A stretch of 64,000 nt of DNA from Ampullaceana balthica (lineage: Eukaryota > Mollusca > Gastropoda > Lymnaeidae): NCBI GenBank assembly GCA_944989445.1, contig CALYLW010001083.1, positions 32,501 through 96,500 on the forward strand, read 5' to 3'. A program made the position numbers and the translations under genes. Within the stretch, counting starts at the first letter, position 1. Every line of letters starts with the position of its first letter. Below the pieces are notes generated by a model, which worked only from the letters and a program-made list of their open reading frames with translations, was not told where the DNA came from and did no database searches. Of the stretch, positions 11,058 through 23,049 are shown one piece after another.

Positions 11058-12895
11058 TGTGTCAATTAATGGCACAATGAAGGTGTCATGTAATGGCACA
11101 ATGAAGGTGTCATTTAATGGCACACTGAAAGTGTCATGTAATGGCACAATGAAGGTGTCATGTAATAAAACAATGAACGTGTCATGTAATGGCACAATGA
11201 AGGTGTCATGTAATAGCACAATGAAAGTGTCATGTAATGGCACAATGAACGTGTCATGTAATTGCACAATGAAAGTGTCATGTAATGGCACAATGAAGGT
11301 GTCATGTTTTAGCACAATGAAAGTGTCATGTAATGGCACAATGAAGGTGTCATGTAATGGCACAATGAAGGTGTCATGTAATGGCACAATGAAGGTGTCA
11401 TGTAATGGCACAATTAAGGTGTCATGTAATGTCACAATGAAGGTTTCATGTAATGGTACCATGAAGGTGTCATGTAATGGCACAATGAAGGGGTCATGTA
11501 ATGGCACAATGAAGGGGTCATGTAATGGCACAATGATGGTGTCATGTAATGGCACAATGAAGGTGTCATGTAATGGCACAATGAAGGTGTCATGTAATGG
11601 CACAATGAAGGTGTCATGTAATGGCACAATTAAGGTGTCATGTAATGGCACAATGAAGATGTCATGTAATGGCACAATGAAGGTGCCGTGTAATGGCACA
11701 ATGAAGGTGTCATGTAATGGCACAATGAAAGTGTCATGTAATGGCGCAATGAAGGTGTCATGTAATGGCACAATGAAGGTGTCATGTAATGGCACAATGA
11801 AGGTGTCATGTAATGGCACAATGAAGGTGTCATGTAATGGCACAATGAAAGTGTTATGTAATGGCACAATGAAGGTGTCATGTAATGGCACAATGAAGGT
11901 GTCATGTAATAGCACAATGAAAGTGTCATGTAATGGCACAATGAAGGTGTCCTGTAATGGCACAATGAAGGTGTCGTGTAATGGCACAATGAAGGTGTCA
12001 TGTAATGGAACAATGAAGGGGTCATGTAATGTTACAATGAAGGTGTCATGTAATAGCACAATGAAAGTGTCATGTAATGGCACAATGAAGGTGTCATGTA
12101 ATGGCACAATGAAGGTGTCATGTAATGGCACAATGAAGGGGTCATGTAATTGCACAATGAAGGTGTCATGTAATAGCACAATGAAAGTGTCATGTAATAG
12201 CACAATGAAGGTGTAATGTAATGGCACAATGAAGGGGTCATGTAATAGCACAATGAAGGTGTAATGTAATGGCACAATGAAGGGGTCATGTAATGGCACA
12301 ATGAAAGTGTCATGTAATGGCACGATGAAGGTGTAATGTAATAGCACAATGAAAGTGTCATGTAATAGCACAATGAAGGTGTCATGTAATGGCACAATGA
12401 AGGGGTCATGTAATGGCACAATGAAGGTGTCATGTAATGGCACAATGAAGGTGTCATGTAATAGCACAATGCACGTGTCATGTAATGGCACAATGAAGGT
12501 GTCATGTAATGGCACAATGAAGGTGTCATGTAATGGCACAATGAAGGTGTCATGTAATGGCACAATGAAGGTGTCTATAATGGCACAATGAAGGTGTCAT
12601 GTAATGGCACAATGAAGGTGTCATGTAATGGCACAATGAAGGTGTCTATAATGGCACAATGAACGTGTCATGTAATGGCACAATGAAGTTGTCATGTAAT
12701 AGCACAATGAAGGTGTCATGTAATAGCACAATGAAAGTGTCATGTAATGGCACAATGAAGGTGCCGTGTAATGGCACAATGAAGGTGTCGTGTTATGGCA
12801 CAATGAAGGTGTCATGTAATGGCACAATGAAGGTGTCATGTAATGACAAAATGAAGGTGTCATTTAATGACATAATGAAGGTGACATGTAAGGGC
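11058..12895. repeat. Minisatellite, 24-bp unit, about 76 copies
   Basis: The unit is GGCACAATGAAGGTGTCATG plus TAAT. Because 24 is divisible by three, every copy stays in register. One + frame reads Asn-Gly-Thr-Met-Lys-Val-Ser-Cys for about 400 codons and one - frame stays open for about 500. Variants are point changes (GGCACA to AGCACA, AAGGTG to AAAGTG or AAGGGG), and in + a T-to-A change makes TAA in several late copies. Two units are shortened to GTGTCTATAATGG. I find no gene structure around it and treat the open frames as incidental. Confidence 0.96.
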
Positions 12896-13646
12896 AAGCT
12901 AGCAGCTAGCCATATCATTAAGATCATGTTCTGCATGTTAACTAAATCCATGTTAATCCTTCACTAATTAAGTATTTGAACTAAAGACTGCTACGAAAAT
13001 AACACTAACCAATCGAAAACTGAATTTTCGAATATGAAAAACAACATTTATTAAATCCTCATTTAACAGGCTTGTATTTAGCTTGTGAATTCGTTTATTC
13101 ATCCTTTTTAAAAAAATATCCTGCCATCAACTGAGGCTAAACTGTCCACTGAATGACCCCTATGACCACCCGTCATGACAAACGGGTCACCAGTGATCTC
13201 CAGTGACCTTTGGGGGGGGTTGGCGGATATCTCAGAGACGAAACTGACGAGAGTCCTGTTGTTGTTTATTAACCACATAACGTATTTGTGCCTATACTTG
13301 CTCGTGTTAACAACCATCATTGACAGTAACATTTTGAGCATTGAAAGGTTACCATCGACTTTTCACCGTGTTAATTTTTTTTTAAATTTCATGGCGCCTC
13401 TCTGCAAGTATCACAGGATTTAATCCATATTTTATGATGTCCTTTAAAATCCTCATCTACTAAAATATGTAATATGACGTATTGAAAAGACACTTTCCCA
13501 AAACTGTAGAGATCATATAACATAAAAGTGCGCTGAACTCAGTCCTATGATTATAAAACAGACCGAGAGCGGCAGACATAAGTTGTACATTCAACGGTTT
13601 ATGTGTGTATTCTTTGATATGGCGAGAGATGGGATTGCGCAAGGCA
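12896..13646. other. Unassigned spacer
   Basis: Short G and T runs near 13212 and 13376; no gene or element could be supported. Confidence 0.45.
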
Positions 13647-13827
13647 CAGTGGCTAGGCACTAGGGATTTGGGGGCTCGGGGGGGGGGCGCTTGGCCTCTC
13701 TGGGAGGCCCTGCATTTTTATATTCGACATCATGAATGAGATAATGTACACTCCTTTTGGGCCCCCCTCAAGTGGGGGCCTGGGGGGACTTTCAAATTTG
13801 GACCCCCCTCCCCTAGCTACGCCACTG
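13647..13827. mobile_element. Possible MITE with CAGTGGC ends
   Basis: The left end CAGTGGCTAGGCACTAGGG resembles the inverted right end (CAGTGGCGTAGCTAGGGG on the - strand). The inside is G- and C-run rich (GGCCCCCCTC, GTGGGGGCCTGGGGGG). No target duplication is convincing, so this rests on the ends alone. Confidence 0.45.
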
Positions 13828-14125
13828 GCATAGATGTTGTGAGAACAAGTATTTCATAATTAATGAATTTGGATTGCAGCAGTAACATAGTGTAACATAG
13901 TGTAACATAGTAATAAATATGGTATAGCAACGGTTTATGAACCGGGTCTTAAAAGCTTATGGCTCCACCCAAAAGAGAATGTACATTCACTTGTATCTTA
14001 AGATGTATCCGGCAATTCATGCCACATTATTTTATTAGTTAAGTCATTCCCAATTATGGCATTTCGTAAGTCATACCCAATGATGAAGTCATATCAACTA
14101 ATTATATTTCATGAGTTCCCCCACG

Positions 14126-14590
14126 CAGAGGCGTCGCTAGGGTTGGTGTCACCCGGGGCGGTAGCTCATGGTGTCACCCTTTCACGACCAAAGGGTCCGC
14201 CCATAAATGACGTCACGCGAGGTTACCAATTTTTAGCTCACCCCCCCCCCAAGCGTCATACTTTGTCAAAAAAAATTTAGAACCCTACCCCTTTTTTTAG
14301 ATATGACGTAACAAAGCTTTGAAACACCCCCCCCCCTTAGCCGTTTTTTCTAAATAAAAATTAGCATGTTGCAAATTATTTTTTGTCATTTAAATAAATA
14401 ATATGTATTTATGGTAAGTCTGTACTCTAATATCGTAACACGCGTGAATCCATTCAAACGATCATTAAATAAACGGTAAACAATCAAATATTTAAGTGGA
14501 ACTTGGAACTTTTATTTAAAATGGCGCGTTTTTAATGTGACTTCAAATTTTTTTAACACACCCTCCCCCTCGTCACACATGCGTGACCCC
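14126..14590. mobile_element. Fragment of a CAGAGGCGTCGC-ended element
   Basis: Starts CAGAGGCGTCGCTAGGG with GGTGTCACCCGGGGCGGTAG and TCATGGTGTCACCC, clearly related to the ends of 5214..5395. No matching right end is visible before the next hAT begins at 14597. The C-runs at 14240 and 14325 lie inside it. Confidence 0.5.
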
Positions 14591-14972
14591 TCCCCCCTAT
14601 GGCGGATTAAAAGGGAGGTGCTGAACGGGAGGGGCCCCCAATAATTTAAGGTCCCCCAAACTTATTATAGTGTATAATAAAGATGCAGGCAAATGTTTGT
14701 GTGAATCCCTGAAAATGCCTTGGACAGTCATTTGGCAATGTTGCAAATATGAGTAGGAAGTATAACTGAAACCAGGCTATTCTTTACGAGAAGTGCAGTG
14801 TTGTTCATTATGTGCCGTGCACAGCTCATTCCCTTAATTTGGTTGGGAAAAGTGCAGCAGGAAAGCCTTCTGCAGTCAGATATTTTGTCTTCTGCAACAT
14901 CTTTATACCCGGCTTGTTGCATCTACTCATCGTTGACAAAAACACATGAAATTGATACATGTGACAAGCCTT

Positions 14973-15757
14973 TTTACCACGTTTTTTATTAACTCGCTTT
15001 CGTTCCTGTTTGTCCTCAATTTTTCAAATCTACCAACGTAAAATTAAACCACTTCTGATAGTTCTAGAGATCTCAAAATTTTACCACTAATAGTTCTTGG
15101 ATGACCATGCATTGTATCAAAATTTCAGAACGATCGTATGTACCGTTATTAAATTATTGCACGTTTTAGTTTATCTATATATAAGCATATGTATTATCCG
15201 TCTGCTCTTGTTTACATTACATTCACGTGCCGAGTTCACACCAACCCCAACCACATCAACCATGTTTAACATCAAGGAGAGATCAGTCATTTTCAGTCAG
15301 TAAATGTTTGTCGGGCAATGCGTATTATATTTGAACATAATCAATAATACTTCAAAACTCACCATAGCATACACTTAGACTAAAAAGAATAAAATAAATA
15401 GAAGTAAAAAAATGATTTTTAAAAACCACGTTTTTATAAGCGGACTAAAAAGAAGAAAATAATTTAAAGCTTATAAGTTCAAGTAATTTAATTTAATATG
15501 ACTAAAAACGTGGGGCGGGTGTTTGGTATAGAAATGAAAGATTTATAATTTAGAAGGCAAAAGAGATATCTATATATATATATATAGAAGAGAGAGAATG
15601 TATGAACTGCATATATTAAACCTCATAAGAGCCCGCCCCACGTTTTTAGTCATATGAAATGAAATTACTTGAACTTTTAAGTTTTAAATTATTTTCTTCT
15701 TTTTAGTCCGCTTATAAAAACGTGGTTTTTAAAAATCTTTTTTTACTTCTATTTATT
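14973..15757 (+). mobile_element. Composite element: ~200-bp module plus long terminal hairpin, copy 1
   Basis: This insertion splits family B hAT copy 1. The sister copy near 41220..41240 reads AAAGCCTTATCTGACACAAG without a break; here the same bases are separated by about 785 bp. The left end is ACCACGTTTTTTATTAACTC. A module follows with GATCTCAAAATTTTACCAC, TTGTATCAAAATTTCAGAAC and GTACCGTTATTAAATTATTG, and the element ends in a hairpin whose outer end is ACTTCTATTTATT. No protein is encoded. The left tip ACCACGTTTTT is inverted at the hairpin base. A hairpin end and insertion at T residues without an obvious duplication recall non-autonomous Helentrons, but this is an inference. Confidence 0.7.
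15388..15757. repeat. Long inverted repeat: ~130-bp arms, ~110-bp loop
   Basis: Left arm 15388..15520 and right arm 15631..15757 are near-perfect reverse complements. Paired segments include GGACTAAAAAGAAGAAAAT with ATTTTCTTCTTTTTAGTCC and TGACTAAAAACGTGGGGCGG with CCGCCCCACGTTTTTAGTCA. The loop holds a TA microsatellite and AGAGAGAGAA. This forms the distal end of the composite element. Confidence 0.93.
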
Positions 15758-16854
15758 CTGACACAAGATGGTCAGCCTGGCATGATGCTGTAAGGTCTGT
15801 TAATAACTCGTACCATGAGAATATCGCAGCACTGGAAGAATTAGCAAAAAACTAAAATCAGCCACTTGACTGTCGACTTCAAGCAGACGGATTTCTAAAG
15901 GAACTTGAACAACTGGGAGTCACTATTTTACTTGAAATTTGGGAAAATTTTTTAGAAAGGAAGTCTCTCATTGAGTTTGTTAAAAGAAAGCATTCTTAAT
16001 TTGATTCCTATGAAGACGAAGGAAATGACAAGTCCGTGGTAAAAAAAATAGTAAAAGCAATCTTCAATGCTATTTAAAAAAAAAGAAAAAAAAAGAAAGC
16101 GTCAGTTTGATAAAGGGACATCACCAAAACAGTGATCCCGAGAAAAAAATTCAAGTTTGAGGTAGTTCTGGTAATCATTGACAAACTTTCTTATGCCCTA
16201 CAACATGGTTAGGCGCATATAAAGACATCCATGAGAAATTTGGCTTTCTTAAAAACCTTTCTGAGCTCAGCAATTTCGCCATTCGATGTGCAGCAGCCAA
16301 GTTAATGGAAAAATGTTCAAATGATTTCGAAGACTTCTTACCTTCAGAATTAGTCCAATTTTCAGAACTCTTAAAAAAGTTATTGTCCAGCCCCAGGCTC
16401 AGAATAAGGAAAAGGAAGTAGCCCAATGCGAAACTCAAAACAGGTGTCAAGAGCTAAAAATTGTACTGCTTTTGAATGAGCTAAATTTCACACAGTTCTT
16501 TATAAATTGTACACATCGCACTTCGCATCTATCTTTCAATGATGACATCAAACTGCAGCAGAGAACGATCCTTTTCAAAGTTGAAAAGATTATAAAATGA
16601 GTTAGAATGTACATGGGACAACAAAGACTGAATATGCTCTCTCTAATGAGCATTGAAAAGGAACTTGTAAGCTTAACTTAGCTTTAATGACTTGATTGAA
16701 AACTTCGCCATGAGAAAAATTCGCAAACGAAATTTGTAGGTTGAAATAATATTTCATATAAATTGTCTATAAATTGTTGATTTCAAATAGAGAAAACAAT
16801 TCGTTACCCCATGAAAAACAAAAGTTTTTTTTTAAAATACGGAATAACATGTAA

Positions 16855-16937
16855 TATTATCTTTATGGGGGCGTGTTCGTAACCTCGAAACAGCGTAAGT
16901 CGGGATGAAACCGTCGTAACCGGAGGACTACCTGTAT
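16855..16937 (-). mobile_element. Fragment of a pogo/Tc1-like element end
   Basis: On the - strand the sequence starts TACAGGTAGTCCTCCGGTTA and continues CGACTTACGCTG and CGAGGTTACGAAC, the CAG/TCC..TTACGA style of pogo-like MITE ends. No partner end was found. Confidence 0.4.
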
Positions 16938-18282
16938 ATAAACATGCATATCTATGCTTTCGTGACTTTAATAAATATATATAAAACAAAATATTAACTC
17001 AAAGACATTGGAATTCATAATTTTCATCGAGAAAAACATCAACAAAGAAAACCCATCTTTTGATTTTTGGGGGGAATAAAAATCGTATTTCCCCCCACCC
17101 CACTGTGGTGGAGGGAGTCGTGAGGTGGGATTCGTCCATGGTGTCGGTGTGTCAAAGCCCAAATGGCTTTATATCTTTTAAAACATAAGACACTGTGTCT
17201 TTCATGTCCAGCCTTTTTTAAAGATCTATCCGCTGCGACTGTTTTTTTTCCTCTCTTTTTTTCCTATTTTGTTTTAATGTTGTTTGTGTGTTGGGACTGT
17301 TTTATTATTGCAAGTTAACTGATATTTTCATAGCGACGCCACTGCCCCCACGCTTTTTGTTGTTTTTGTTTCAGTCATATGACTGTAACCACTCAGAAAT
17401 TTTTGGGGAAATGTATTACAGGCTCATAAATACTTTTGTTTTAATGAATGGCTATTGTCTTTGTAACGGAATTTGTATGTCCCTCTATTCGTGGTTTGTT
17501 GAAATAACTACAGTTTGGGGTTGAGGAATGCCCTGTATTCAAGTGATGCTAATTTTAGATTTATTTTTGTCCCTTTGCCGCTGATTACGTCATGACCTAG
17601 ATATTACGTTGCGCGCAATGCACAAATGTATCAGGTCGCTGTTTATCGTGGGTGATTGCGTAAACAAATGACGCAATGACGATGTTAAGTGCGATTTTAT
17701 CATTTTTGCAGATTTAATCAACTTGACAATGATGATTTTTTAAAGTGGAAAGGGAAATTTAATTTTAAAAAATTAAACGGAAAAATCTTTTGTGAACATG
17801 AATACACAATATTTCTTCCAACCCCATGACTTGCTTTTATAAATAGATAATAAACTGCACTGTTTCATTTCACATCTCTGTACACTAAATCACGTTATTA
17901 TAAACGACCGAATACTATTTAGCTGACAAAAAACTTTGCGAAACATTAAATTTGATTGGCTAAAGTAGGAGAAAAACATTTACGTATTTAAAATAATTAT
18001 TTTAATGGTTGATTTGTTTAATAGATAAAGCATGGGAAATAAATAATGGATTTTTTAACTCCGTAGTGATTTTGTGTAAAAACAAGTTAATGCATGGTAT
18101 TTCTTAACGCTTGTCAATACAATTTTGAAATTGAATATTGACAATATTCAAGTGTTGTATTGTTAGGCACATACATCAAATATTACCAAATGGAAGATTA
18201 CGAACTAAAGAAACGAAAGGTGACATATCCCACAATTCCTTGTATCGCCAAATCCAGTTTCGAATCGAACTGGTGTGCCGCC
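16938..18282. other. Unassigned AT-rich spacer
   Basis: A short inverted G/C-run region occurs near 17090..17130. No gene, RNA or complete mobile element could be supported. Confidence 0.45.
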
Positions 18283-19275
18283 TGTACCAGCCTGGTATGA
18301 CGACTGTATGGGGCAGTCCATTGCTATATGGTGTATGGTCAACTCGGACAAGCCTGGTATGACGACTGTATGGGGCAGTCCATGGCTATATGTTGTATGG
18401 TCAACTCGGATAAGCCTGGTATGACGACTGTATGGGGCAGTCCATTGCTATATGGTGTATGGTCAACTCGGACAAGCCTGGTATGACGACTGTATGGGGC
18501 AGTCCATGGCTATATGTTGTATGGCCCACTCGGACAAGCCTGGTATGACGACTGTATGGGGCAGTCAATGGTTATATGTTGTATGGCCCACTCGGACAAG
18601 CCTGGTATGATGACTGTATGGGGCAGTCCATGGCTATATGTTGTATGGCCCACTCGGACAAGCCTGGCATGGCGACTGTGTGGGGCAGTCCATGGCTATA
18701 TGTAGTATGGTCCACTCGGACAAGCCTGGTATGACGACTGTATGGGACAGTCCATGACTATATGTTGTATGGCCCACTCGGACAAGCCTGGTATGGCGAC
18801 TGTATGGGGCAGTCCATGGCTATATGTTGTATGGTCAACTCGGACAAGCCTGGTATGATGACTGTATGGGGCAGTCCATGGCTTTATGTAGTATGGTCAA
18901 CTCGGACAAGCCTGGTATGACGACTGTATGGGACAGTCCATGACTATATGTTGTATGGCCCACTCGGACAAGCCTGGTATGGCGACTGTATGGGGCAGTC
19001 CATGGCTATATGTTGTATGGTCAACTCGGACAAGCCTGGTATGACGACTGTATGGGACAGTCCATGACTATATGTTGTATGGTCAACTCGGACAAGCCTG
19101 GTATGATGACTGTATGGGGCAGTCCATGGCTATATGTTGTATGGTCAACTCGGACAAGCCTGGTATGACGACTGTATGGGGCAGTCCATGACTATATGTT
19201 GTATGGCCCACTCGGACAAGCCTGGTATGGCGACTGTATGGGGCAGTCCATAATTGCATTGTATGGCCCACTCAG
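18283..19275. repeat. Minisatellite, 62-bp unit, 16 copies
   Basis: The unit contains CTGTATGGGGCAGTCCATGG, CTATATGTTGTATGG and CACTCGGACAAGCCTGG. Copies fall into subtypes (GTCAACTCGG versus GCCCACTCGG; GGGGCAG versus GGGACAG; TATGACGAC versus TATGGCGAC). These recur in runs at multiples of the unit, suggesting block duplications. Confidence 0.96.
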
Positions 19276-20224
19276 TCAAAATTATCTTGGTCAACTTTAA
19301 GTTTAATTGGAGTTGGCTGACGTTGATGGTTAGACAAGCTGACGACCACACTCCCCCCCCCCGCCCACACACTAAATCCCAACTGTCCGTCTCTGGGAGT
19401 TACGCGGGCGTACACCCTCGTAAATACGACTTTCATTCTTTCTGAATTTCTAGCTCAATCATGAGGTGTAAGTGGTGTTGGGGTGGGGGTGGGCAAGGGC
19501 TGGCGAACCAAAGTCCCACAATTCATCGTTTTATTAATTCCCTCGTTTAAATGATAGCAACTGAATGTTTGCGGTAGACCCAGCGCCGTGTCTGGCTCAT
19601 GTGACTAGGGGAGGTAACCAACCGTGCTAGAGGGCTGGATTACGGTTAGGGTTAGATCACTGAGTCTGAGGGAAGCGTTCACAACTGAGACCCTGGGGCG
19701 GGTTCGTTTGTTTTTTCCAGTCTACCTTTTGTGAAGTTGAATAAATACCACATCGAGTTTGGTAGTGAACTTCTGTTTCTTATTTTTGATGAAAGTTCTT
19801 GCACAAATGACCTTGGCCTTGGGCGAACATTTCTTCAATTTGATGAGTATTTGTGTTTAGCGAATATTATTATGTAAACTGCGGAATGCAATTTTATTAT
19901 TGACATGGTCCAGTGATTCCTTCCTGTTACATTCGAGGTAAGCGGTGTTTCTTATTTGCATGATTTATTTCAAATGAATTCAAGAAAGAAACAAAAATTC
20001 TTTAATGTTATTTTTCCGCCATTGGTTAGACTGAAGTGTCTATTTGAACAAGGTAGTGTAGCGATAGATGTCTTGTATCAAGAATGACTTGAATCACACT
20101 TTTCTTGTTTCTGTATGTAATGTCTTCAGTTGCTTGGCATGTATCATAGATGTATTTCAGATGTAGCTGGTTTTTGTATAATTAACTTTCATTGGGTTAC
20201 GTGATTTTAGAAATTTGCTCAAAA
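19276..20224. other. Unassigned spacer
   Basis: Holds a C-run near 19352 and one short telomere-like string (GGTTAGGGTTAG, about 19646). No gene was supported. Confidence 0.45.
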
Positions 20225-21180
20225 GCCAGAGCATTTATCACGTGACAGACATGGCACTGTTTGTGTCAGACAAGGATGCTTACTTTCCCCCATCCTCTTC
20301 AACCTCTTCCTTGAAAGGATTATGACAGATGTGCTAGAAAACCATGTCGGAACAATCAGCATAGGAGGGAGAATTATAACGAACTTACGCTTCGCCGATG
20401 ACATAGACGGCCTAGCTGGCAGCGAGGACGAACTAAAAGAATTCTTGCAAAACTAGAGAAAACAACAAAGGCTTATGGCATGGAAATCAATGCAGAAAAG
20501 ACCAAGGTCATGGCAAATAGAAAATTCACAAATAAAATTCGGGTAAATGGGCAAAAACTCGAAGAGGTCTCTACCTTTAAATACCTAGGGACCATAATAT
20601 CCGATGAAGGCACAAAGTCAGAAATTCTAGCCAGATTGGCCCAAACAATGGCAGCATTGAGTAAACTAAAGCTCACCTGGCAAAGCAAGAAACTCTCCCT
20701 GGGATAAAAGATTCGACTGATGCGTTATCTGGCGATGTCGGTCTTCTTGTATGGTTGTGAGGCTTGGACGCTCACTGCAGACCTCCAAAGAAGAATCAAT
20801 GCGCTAGGGATGAGATGTTTCCGAAAGATACTGAACATCTCCTACGCAGCACACATCACAAACGAAGCGGTCCGCAACAAAATAAGTGCTGTCATTTGCC
20901 CTTACGAGGACCTTCTCACCTCAGTTAAGAAGAGGAAACTACGATGGTACGGACACGTGGCAAGATATGGAGGTCTCGCAAAGACTATAAGGCAAGGCAC
21001 AGTCGAGGGAGGAAGAAAAAGAGGAAGAGAAAGGAAGAGATGGGAAGACGATATCAAAGAGTGGACCGGCCTGTCATTCAGCGACTCCCAAAAGGCAGCA
21101 CAGCACCGAGACAAATGGCGTGAGATAGTGTGCAGTTCACGATGGTGCCCCAACGACCCAATGACGGGTTAAGGCTAAGG
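20225..21180 (+). pseudogene. 5'-truncated non-LTR retrotransposon (LINE) reverse transcriptase
   Basis: The translated + strand gives the C-terminal half of a LINE reverse transcriptase. The QGC-L-SP segment (about 20270..20300) is followed by the catalytic FADD box (about 20390), a thumb-like segment with KYLGTIIS (about 20580), FLYGCEAWTL and the distal KLRWYGHVAR and RWEDDIKEWTG motifs, ending near 21172. The family normally carries an endonuclease and fingers domain upstream; these are missing, consistent with 5' truncation on insertion. A one-base shift near 20455 and a TAA at about 20705 break the frame. RTE- and jockey-like clades both have this tail style; the clade is not resolved here. 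Confidence 0.88.
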
Positions 21181-22339
21181 GATAGTTCAAGTTCAAGACA
21201 TGGTACCAATCAAAAAATTTAACGTCAAACTAAGGATTGCAAAATCTTGGTGTTTTTTTAAAACTCGAAATCCGAATAATCAGTTACATTGGCTCACAGA
21301 TGTCACGTTTTGCCGCAAACCATTTTTAGAGGCTTTTCTTTTATCAAATATAAATTATTGTTACTTCTTTGTATTTTACTATGTGTCATTCCTAGTAATA
21401 TTTTACTAGAATATAATCAATTATACATATTTGAAGTATAAAATTGTGAAAATATTTGATATCCTATCATTGGTCACATCAATACCATGTTGTCGGCATG
21501 TCAAAACGTGGTAATGACATACCGACACTAAGATTGAAGTGAAGCTCTATTTCTTCAAATGTGAGATTTGACCTTGAATGTAAGTATGCCGAAACCGAAA
21601 AGCTGTTTTACAAACAGGAACTTTGTCATCCAAGTTTTCAAGTCGATGAAACACAAGAACTCGCTGGGTTTAGAGGATATCTTGAACCTTATATTCACAT
21701 CCCTGACGATTTTATGAATGACTTCTTCTTGACCTAGTAACAGCCAAGCGCCCCAGTTAAAATGTTACGGTCCAAGGTGCGAGTTATGTAGTGGCAGAGA
21801 CATGTCGACCCTACCCCCATGTAAATACGTTATTTGTCCACATCGTGTGGTTGGTGCGATTCACGTCAAACTAACTCGACAGTCCGTGTGTCAAGTGCGC
21901 AGCTTGGGGCAAGAGTAGGATATAAAAACATGAGGATGGGATATACACCAACACCGGTATTTATAAATGTATCTATATATATACACCGCCCGTTCATAAA
22001 GCAGACGAGAAAGACCTCCCCCAACGGAAACAGGTAAAGTTTTGGGAGCATTGATTGGAAAATTATCGCCACGGTTGTCGTGTGTTTATTTTATTTCGGC
22101 CACACACTGAAACGTCGTTGGATGGGACCTGATCGTTTTGTTTTTGTGCCGAGTTCAAATTATCAAGCTACAATTTTCTTTTTGTAAGATTCAATCAACC
22201 CAACGCTATTTGAATAGTCCAGGTAAAATATCGGATATCTGCGTTAAATTATTTATTAGGCTGCTAGCACCACCGCGTTTTGTGCACAATTATATCTTGT
22301 GTTTATGGTACAGGATGCCATCGATTTGTGGTGTTTGTG
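21181..22339. other. Unassigned AT-rich spacer
   Basis: May include the LINE 3' end, but no tail is clear. No other feature was supported. Confidence 0.4.
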
Positions 22340-22552
22340 TGTGAGGGTGTGTGTGTGTGATGGTGTGTGTGTGTGATGATGTGTGTGTGTGTGTGAGAAT
22401 GTGTGTGTGATGGTGTGTGTGAGAGATTATGTGTGTGAGATTGTGTCTGTGAGATTGTGTGTGTGAGATTGTGTGTGTGAGATTGTGTGTGTGAGATTGT
22501 GTGTGAGAGATTGTGTGTGTGAGATTGTGTGTGTGAGATTGTGTGTACCTGC
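22340..22552. repeat. Compound GT/GA microsatellite
   Basis: (TG)n runs grade into a 12-bp repeat, GTGTGTGAGATT, with several copies. Confidence 0.93.
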
Positions 22553-22629
22553 TTGTGGCTATTTAAATGTGTTTTATTCAGTAGCTTTGCTGGAAAGGAA
22601 GTTAACCCATTAACGCCGTCCTTTCTTTG

Positions 22630-22976
22630 TTATTAGGAGGCTTATTTCTAGTCAACACTAGCTCTAGTCACCACTTGCTCTAGCGGCCACTATTAGGTGG
22701 CATATTTCTAGCCACCACTATTAGGTGGCTTATTTCTAGTCACCACTAGCTCTAGCGGCCACTATTAGGTGGCATATTTCTAGCCACCACTATTAGGTGG
22801 CTTATTTCTAGTCACCACTAGCTCTAGCGGCCACTATTAGGTGGCTTATTTCTAGCCCCCGCTATTAGGTGGCTCATTTCTAGCCCCGACAATTAGGTGG
22901 CTTATTTCTAGCCCCCATTATTAGGTGGCATATTTCTAGCCCCCACTATTAGGTGGCTTGTTTCTAGCCGCTATTG
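22630..22976. repeat. Compound minisatellite, ~28-bp unit
   Basis: Units carry TATTAGGTGGCTTATTTCTA followed by GCCACCAC or GCCCCCAC. A longer unit with CACTAGCTCTAGCGGCC alternates with it, forming a higher-order repeat of about 84 bp in the first half. Confidence 0.9.
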
Positions 22977-23049
22977 TTTGAAGAAAAGGGGGCGTGCGCT
23001 AGTACGAATTGATCTTTTTAAAAGTTTTATAACATTTTGGTTAATGTTT

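Larger units (their letters stand above)
14597..16770 (+). mobile_element. hAT element, family B, copy 1 (interrupted, 3' end lost)
   Basis: Begins CTATGGCGGATTAAAAGGG, matching the 5' ends of the family B copies at 39066 and (inverted) 43260. From about 14745 it carries a broken hAT transposase similar to 40966..42170: AGTGCAGTGTTGTTCATTAT and CTTAATTTGGTTGGGAAAAG are shared, and the C-terminal part resumes at TGACACAAGATGGTCAGCC (15758) and runs to about 16700. Stops and frameshifts are frequent. Compared with the 39066 copy it lacks much of the region before the transposase, and its 3' TIR is not found. It is split by the composite element at 14973..15757. Confidence 0.75.

Noticed and set aside
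11058..12563. Frames of about 414 (+) and 507 (-) codons as protein genes
   Set aside because: They coincide exactly with the 24-bp tandem array, run on both strands, and begin and end where the repeat degenerates.
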